A program made the translations under genes and the position numbers. Positions 5,356 through 8,461 of a stretch of DNA of 8,461 bases are shown here, in pieces. This DNA comes from an uncultured Butyricicoccus sp. (lineage in GTDB: Bacteria; Bacillota; Clostridia; Oscillospirales; Butyricicoccaceae). Under the pieces are notes generated by a model. It searched no databases and was not told where the DNA came from. It saw only the letters and a program-made list of their open reading frames with translations. The stretch lies in assembly GCA_947575935.1 (NCBI GenBank), contig CANPPM010000114.1, positions 1-8,461 on the forward strand, read 5' to 3'. Within the stretch, counting starts at the first letter, position 1. Every line of letters starts with the position of its first letter.

Positions 5356-5931
5356 ATGCAGTATACCTATGATATTACCCCTGCGGATTTTATAGCATTG
5401 AACCTGTATTTTGTCGAACATGACCCTGTAATCCGGAGATCGTCGCAGAAATTGCGTTGGGTCGGAACGATGTTAGTCTTTTTCGGCGGCCTGCTGCTGA
5501 TGCTGGCGCTTGGTTCGCTTTCTCCATTTGCGGTTGTTGTATATGCTGCTGCTGCGGTGCTGGTCTATCTGCTGCTGCCGAAGCGGATTTCTCACAATGT
5601 ACGGAAGAATGTGGAGCGCACCCTGAAAACCGCGTCAAGCAAGTCCATCTGTGGGCAAAAGACGTTTACAATGGGGGAGGATCGCTGTACCCTGACCGGC
5701 GAGGAGGAAAACTCCAGCTACGAATACGGCGCTTTCAGCAAGGTGGTGGAAGATCGGGAGGAGATTTACTTATTTTTGGACGATGTGTCCGCGCTGATTA
5801 TCCCGCACCGCGCATTTGCAGACGAAGCGGGCCGTCAGGCGTTCCTTACCGGCATTTCAGCCAAAATTGAGGCGGCAAAAGCTGAAAAAACCCCGGAATC
5901 TACCGTTGACAAACCCGATGGGCCGGTGTAA
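5356..5931 (+). CDS. YcxB-like two-TM membrane protein
   Basis: A 191-residue protein of the YcxB-like type, whose function is unknown. The N-terminus MQYTYDITPADFIALNLYFV is a cytoplasmic start with the Tyr/Phe-rich opening usual for the family. Two adjacent hydrophobic segments follow at about 36-53 and 57-74, joined by a very short turn, so both ends should lie in the cytoplasm. The C-terminal half (about 95-170) carries the family's soluble beta-rich domain: YEYGAFSKVVEDREEIYLFL, then SALIIPHRAF, where the IIPxRAF motif is characteristic. The tail from 171 is Lys/Glu-rich. I chose the ATG at 5356 because GGAGG at 5341-5345 precedes it by ten bases. The frame is open further upstream to an ATG at 5296, but that one has no ribosome binding site and lies at the predicted transcription start. 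The gene appears monocistronic. Confidence 0.8.
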   Translation: MQYTYDITPADFIALNLYFVEHDPVIRRSSQKLRWVGTMLVFFGGLLLMLALGSLSPFAVVVYAAAAVLVYLLLPKRISHNVRKNVERTLKTASSKSICGQKTFTMGEDRCTLTGEEENSSYEYGAFSKVVEDREEIYLFLDDVSALIIPHRAFADEAGRQAFLTGISAKIEAAKAEKTPESTVDKPDGPV

Positions 5932-5934
5932 AAT
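5906..5934 (+). promoter_or_regulatory. Strong sigma-A promoter for the thrS T-box leader
   Basis: TTGACA (5906-5911) is a perfect -35 and TAAAAT (5929-5934) a five-of-six -10, with exactly 17 bases between them. Transcription should begin near 5941, about 16 bases before the base of T-box stem I. The promoter lies inside the last codons of the YcxB-like gene, whose stop codon TAA (5929-5931) forms the first half of the -10 element. Confidence 0.85.
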
Positions 5935-6159
5935 TAAAATAAATTGAAATCTGAAAGGCTTTGAAGGAAAATAGCAGGTTTCATCACCTTTGCATGACAG
6001 AGAGCGCGCGCCTTGGCTGGAAGCGGCGCACCGCAAAGAGAGACTTGCTTACCGATTCCCGAGCCGCGCGGGGGAAGCGCCAGTATCCCGCGACGGGTTG
6101 CTCCCGTTACCAGCACCGAGCGGTATGGCATGGCCCCAATAGGGGCGTGGCGTGCAAGC

Positions 6160-6195
6160 AGGGTGGAACCGTGGGACGAAGGCCGTCTCACCCCT
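6160..6195 (+). promoter_or_regulatory. T-box sequence and antiterminator
   Basis: AGGGTGGAACCGTGGG (from 6160) matches the T-box consensus AGGGUGGNACCGCG with one change (CGTG for CGCG). AGGG (6160-6163) pairs with CCCT (6192-6195). The seven-base bulge TGGAACC (6164-6170) binds the tRNA 3' end. GTGGGACG (6171-6178) pairs with CGTCTCAC (6184-6191), eight pairs with one G-U, around the loop AAGGC. The 3' arm is the same segment as the 5' arm of the terminator, so the two folds exclude each other. Confidence 0.93.
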
Positions 6196-6227
6196 GAATT
6201 CCAGTTGCAGGGGTGGGGCGTTTTTTT
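6184..6227 (+). terminator. T-box-controlled intrinsic terminator upstream of thrS
   Basis: CGTCTCACCCCTG (6184-6196) pairs with CAGGGGTGGGGCG (6208-6220), 13 base pairs with two G-U, around an 11-base loop. Seven Ts follow at 6221-6227. It is the default fold when charged tRNA-Thr is plentiful and is disrupted by the antiterminator. Confidence 0.95.
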
Positions 6228-6263
6228 CACCCTCCCCGTATTTTGAAATGGAGGTTTTGTCCT

Positions 6264-8048
6264 ATGTCAGAAAATCAGTTCACGTTCGAAAACAAAGAAT
6301 ATCGGGATACTTACCGTCATACGGTATCCCATATCCTCGCGCAGGCGGTCAAGCGCCTGTATCCAGAGGTCAAGTTGGCGATTGGCCCGTCGATTGAAAA
6401 CGGTTTTTATTATGATTTTGACGCGCCGTTTTCCTTTACGCAGGAGCATTTGGAGCTGCTGGAGGCGGAAATGCGTAAGATCTGCAAGGAAAAGCTGCGA
6501 TTGGAACGCTTTGAGCTGCCGCGTGGTGAGGCGCTGCAGCTGATGGAGGAGCGCGGTGAACCGTATAAAGTTGAGCTGATCAACGATCTGCCCGAGGGCG
6601 AGGTTATTTCGTTCTACCGGCAGGGCGATTTTACCGACCTGTGTGCGGGCCCGCATCTGGATACGACTGGGCGCGTCAAAGGCAATGCGCTCAAGCTGAC
6701 CAGCTGCACGGGCGCGTACTGGCGCGGTGATTCCAGCCGGAAGATGCTGCAGCGTATTTATGGTACGGCCTTTCCCAAAAAGGAGGAACTGGACGCGTAT
6801 CTTGCAGCGGTTGAGGAGGCGAAGAAGCGCGACCATAATAAATTGGGCCGCGAGCTGGAGTACTTTACCACGGTCGACGTGATTGGCCAGGGCCTGCCTG
6901 TACTGCTGCCCAAGGGCGCGCGCGTGGTACAGCTGCTTCAGCGCTGGGTCGAGGATGAGGAGCAGAAGCGCGGCTATCTGCTGACCAAAACTCCGTTGAT
7001 GGCGAAGAGCGACCTATACAAGATTTCAGGCCATTGGGACCATTACTTGGACGGCATGTTTGTATTGGGCGATCCACATGACGACAGCAAGGAATGTTTT
7101 GCACTGCGCCCGATGACCTGTCCGTTTCAGTATCAGGTATTTCTGAACCGGATGCGTTCTTACCGTGATCTCCCGATGCGCCTGGGCGAGACCTCGACGT
7201 TGTTCCGTAACGAGGATTCGGGAGAGATGCACGGCTTGATTCGGGTGCGGCAGTTCACGATTTCAGAAGGACATCTAATCCTGCGCCCCGACCAGCTGGA
7301 AGCAGAGTTTAAGGGCTGCCTAGAGCTGGCCAAATATTGCCTGGATACGGTCGGCTTGCTGGAAGACTGTACCTTCCGGTTCTCGCAGTGGGATCCGAAT
7401 AACCAGCAGAAGTATATCGGCACACCCGAGCAGTGGGAAGAAGCGCAGGGGATCATGGGTAAGATCCTGGACGATTTGGGCGTTGTATACAGCATCGGCA
7501 TCGATGAGGCTGCGTTCTACGGTCCCAAGCTGGATATCCAGTATAAGAATGTCCACGGCAAAGAAGATACGCTGGTTACCATCCAGGTCGATTTGCTGCT
7601 TGCAGAGCAGTTTGATATGGAGTATGTGGATCAGGAGGGCAGGAAGGTCCGCCCGTATATCATCCACCGCACCTCGCTGGGCTGCTATGAGCGTACGCTT
7701 GCCTACCTGATTGAGAAATATGCGGGCGCACTGCCGGTCTGGATGGCGCCCGAGCAGGTACGTGTGATGCCGATGACTGACCGCAATGCCGGTTATGCGT
7801 ACGAGATCAAGGCCGAGCTGGAAGCGAATGGCTTCCGCGTGGAAATTGACCCCTCAAACGAGAAGATTGGTAAGAAAATCCGTGAGGCCCAGTTGGAAAA
7901 GGTGCCTTATATGCTGGTGCTGGGCGATAAAGAGCAGGAGGCAGGACAGGTAGCCGTGCGCAACCGCAAGGACGGCAAGACAACCGTCATGCCGCTTCCC
8001 GAGTTTATCGAAAAGCTGCGTTACGAGGTGGATAAAAAACTGAGATAA
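6264..8048 (+). CDS. thrS: Threonyl-tRNA synthetase lacking the TGS domain
   Basis: Charges tRNA-Thr with threonine (class II synthetase, cytoplasm). The 594-residue product starts directly before the N2 editing domain, whose zinc/editing residues are present: H19 and H23 (HTVSH), C127 and H131 (DLCAGPH). The catalytic core (about 197-490) has the zinc ligands C286 (RPMTCPFQ), H337 (ISEGHLI) and H468 (IIHRTSLG), motif 2 (TLFRNEDSGEMHGLIRVRQF) and motif 3 (GCYERTLAYLIEK). The anticodon-binding domain follows (APEQVRVMPM to the end). The N-terminal TGS domain of about 60 residues, found in E. coli ThrRS (642 aa), is absent. The ATG at 6264 has GGAGG at 6250-6254 nine bases upstream. The frame is open only to a GTG inside the terminator stem, so no TGS domain is hidden upstream. 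Expression is controlled by the T-box leader. Confidence 0.97.
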   Translation: MSENQFTFENKEYRDTYRHTVSHILAQAVKRLYPEVKLAIGPSIENGFYYDFDAPFSFTQEHLELLEAEMRKICKEKLRLERFELPRGEALQLMEERGEPYKVELINDLPEGEVISFYRQGDFTDLCAGPHLDTTGRVKGNALKLTSCTGAYWRGDSSRKMLQRIYGTAFPKKEELDAYLAAVEEAKKRDHNKLGRELEYFTTVDVIGQGLPVLLPKGARVVQLLQRWVEDEEQKRGYLLTKTPLMAKSDLYKISGHWDHYLDGMFVLGDPHDDSKECFALRPMTCPFQYQVFLNRMRSYRDLPMRLGETSTLFRNEDSGEMHGLIRVRQFTISEGHLILRPDQLEAEFKGCLELAKYCLDTVGLLEDCTFRFSQWDPNNQQKYIGTPEQWEEAQGIMGKILDDLGVVYSIGIDEAAFYGPKLDIQYKNVHGKEDTLVTIQVDLLLAEQFDMEYVDQEGRKVRPYIIHRTSLGCYERTLAYLIEKYAGALPVWMAPEQVRVMPMTDRNAGYAYEIKAELEANGFRVEIDPSNEKIGKKIREAQLEKVPYMLVLGDKEQEAGQVAVRNRKDGKTTVMPLPEFIEKLRYEVDKKLR

Positions 8049-8055
8049 GCGGCGG

Positions 8056-8367
8056 TCAGTCTTCTGCAAGTTCCAGGCTGCGGGTCGAGGGCGACGCCTT
8101 GAAGACGCGCACCTGGTAGAGCTTCTGCGGTTCAAGCGGGCCAAAGGCAAAATGACCGAGCTCGTCGGTGTACAGCGACCCGACTGGTTGGTCAGGCGCA
8201 TCCTGCCCGCCGGAAAGATAGATCGCGACGAGGGCGTCCTGTACCGGTTTTTTTCCAGAGAGCACGGTGCCGAGCAGTGCCGGACGCGGGTCGGGCTGCA
8301 TATGTACGGTGGTTTCTACCAGCTCGTTGGCGGCGGGTTTGACGTAGAAAGATTGGAACAGATTCAA
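8056..8367 (-). CDS. Small carboxypeptidase regulatory-like (transthyretin-fold) protein
   Basis: A 103-residue protein of unknown function. It resembles carboxypeptidase regulatory-like or Cna-B-type beta-sandwich domains: LLGTVLSGKKPVQDALVAIY (residues 31-50) has the G-x-V then P-x-x-x-A-x-V pattern, and YTDELGHFAFGPLEPQKLYQ (66-85) has the T-D-x-x-G-x-F-x-F pattern before the last strand. It begins MNLFQSFYVKPAANELVETT with no signal peptide, transmembrane segment or LPxTG motif, so it is either cytoplasmic or exported in some unrecognised way. The TTG start at 8367 is chosen because AAGGAG (8376-8381 on the plus-strand numbering) is eight bases upstream. An in-frame GTG at 8430 has no ribosome binding site. 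It is convergent with thrS, with seven bases between the stops and no terminator between them. Confidence 0.7.
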   Translation of the reverse strand: MNLFQSFYVKPAANELVETTVHMQPDPRPALLGTVLSGKKPVQDALVAIYLSGGQDAPDQPVGSLYTDELGHFAFGPLEPQKLYQVRVFKASPSTRSLELAED

Positions 8368-8375
8368 GGGAAAAT

Positions 8376-8381
8376 CTCCTT
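8376..8381 (-). promoter_or_regulatory. Ribosome binding site fixing the TTG start of the minus-strand gene
   Basis: On the minus strand AAGGAG lies eight bases before TTG at 8367. It is the only good Shine-Dalgarno in the upstream stretch and decides the start. No properly spaced promoter was found in the remaining bases 8382-8461, which are AT-richer than the coding regions. The promoter may lie beyond the window. Confidence 0.7.
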
Positions 8382-8461
8382 TCCGTCGGGGGCTGCTTTT
8401 AGGCGTCGTTTGAAAAATGGAAATATGCACAATGGCGAGGAATTTTTTCGCCAGACAAACA

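Larger units (their letters stand above)
5957..6227 (+). promoter_or_regulatory. T-box riboswitch leader of thrS (Thr specifier ACC)
   Basis: A tRNA-sensing leader that lets thrS be transcribed when uncharged tRNA-Thr accumulates. Stem I can be traced: the base GGCTT (5957-5961) pairs with GAGCC (6061-6065); GCAGGTTTC (5974-5982) pairs with GAGACTTGC (6040-6048, two G-U); CTTTGC (5988-5993) pairs with GCAAAG (6033-6038). The apical part has AGAGAG (5999-6004) and a TTGGCTGGAAGC segment typical of T-boxes. The specifier loop is just 3' of the second helix and reads ACC at 6051-6053, a threonine codon matching anticodon GGU. Downstream are further stems, CGCGGG/CCCGCG (about 6067-6095) and GCCCC-AATA-GGGGC (6133-6146). 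The antiterminator and terminator follow. The UGGA bulge predicts U at the discriminator position of tRNA-Thr. Confidence 0.95.

Noticed and set aside
6213..6263. Upstream GTG start for thrS
   Set aside because: The GTG lies inside the terminator stem of the T-box, and GGAGG at 6250-6254 clearly serves the ATG at 6264.
8368..8430. GTG start at 8430 for the minus-strand gene
   Set aside because: No Shine-Dalgarno precedes it, while AAGGAG sits eight bases before TTG 8367. The added residues look like translated leader.
1..8461. CRISPR arrays, insertion sequences, tRNA or rRNA genes, prophage or defence genes
   Set aside because: No repeat-spacer pattern, transposase, terminal inverted repeats, or tRNA/rRNA-like sequence was seen on either strand. 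The content is a housekeeping region.

Overview
The window looks like a chromosomal segment from a moderately GC-rich member of the Clostridia, probably of the Oscillospirales/Ruminococcaceae kind. Three things point there: the gene order (adk end)-map-KOW protein-infA-rpmJ-rpsM-rpsK-rpsD-rpoA-rplQ, the small KOW-domain gene between map and infA, and a T-box-controlled thrS. Assignment below class level is inference. No mobile element, CRISPR array, tRNA or rRNA gene is visible.

Bases 1-4983 hold the distal end of the large ribosomal-protein cluster, all on the + strand. The tail of a probable adenylate kinase gene overlaps map, and map overlaps the KOW gene. These are followed by IF-1, L36, S13, S11, S4, the RNA polymerase alpha subunit and L17. 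A strong Rho-independent terminator (4940-4983) closes the operon. The S13-S11-S4 genes are tightly packed. The spacers before rpmJ, rpsM, rpoA and rplQ are long (83, 262, 168 and 268 bases). The last three contain inverted repeats that could be ribosomal-protein binding sites, RNA processing sites or attenuators. L36 was placed by eye as a 37-codon ORF.

Bases 4984-5355 contain no convincing gene, then a probable promoter (5265-5293) and leader for a two-TM YcxB-like protein (5356-5931).

The most information-rich stretch is 5906-6263. A near-consensus sigma-A promoter sits at the very end of the YcxB-like gene, with that gene's stop codon inside the -10 element. It drives a complete T-box leader with an ACC (Thr) specifier, a T-box sequence, an antiterminator and a competing terminator. 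This controls thrS (6264-8048), a 594-residue threonyl-tRNA synthetase that keeps the editing, catalytic and anticodon-binding domains but lacks the usual N-terminal TGS domain.

The last gene (8056-8367, minus strand) is convergent with thrS, with 7 bases between the stop codons. It encodes a 103-residue single-domain protein resembling carboxypeptidase regulatory-like (transthyretin-fold) domains, with a TTG start.

Most of the window is housekeeping translation and transcription machinery. I found no evidence for a wholly new system. The points most worth a second look are the T-box/promoter architecture, the TGS-less ThrRS, the structured intercistronic spacers, and the poorly characterised KOW, YcxB-like and carboxypeptidase-regulatory-like genes.
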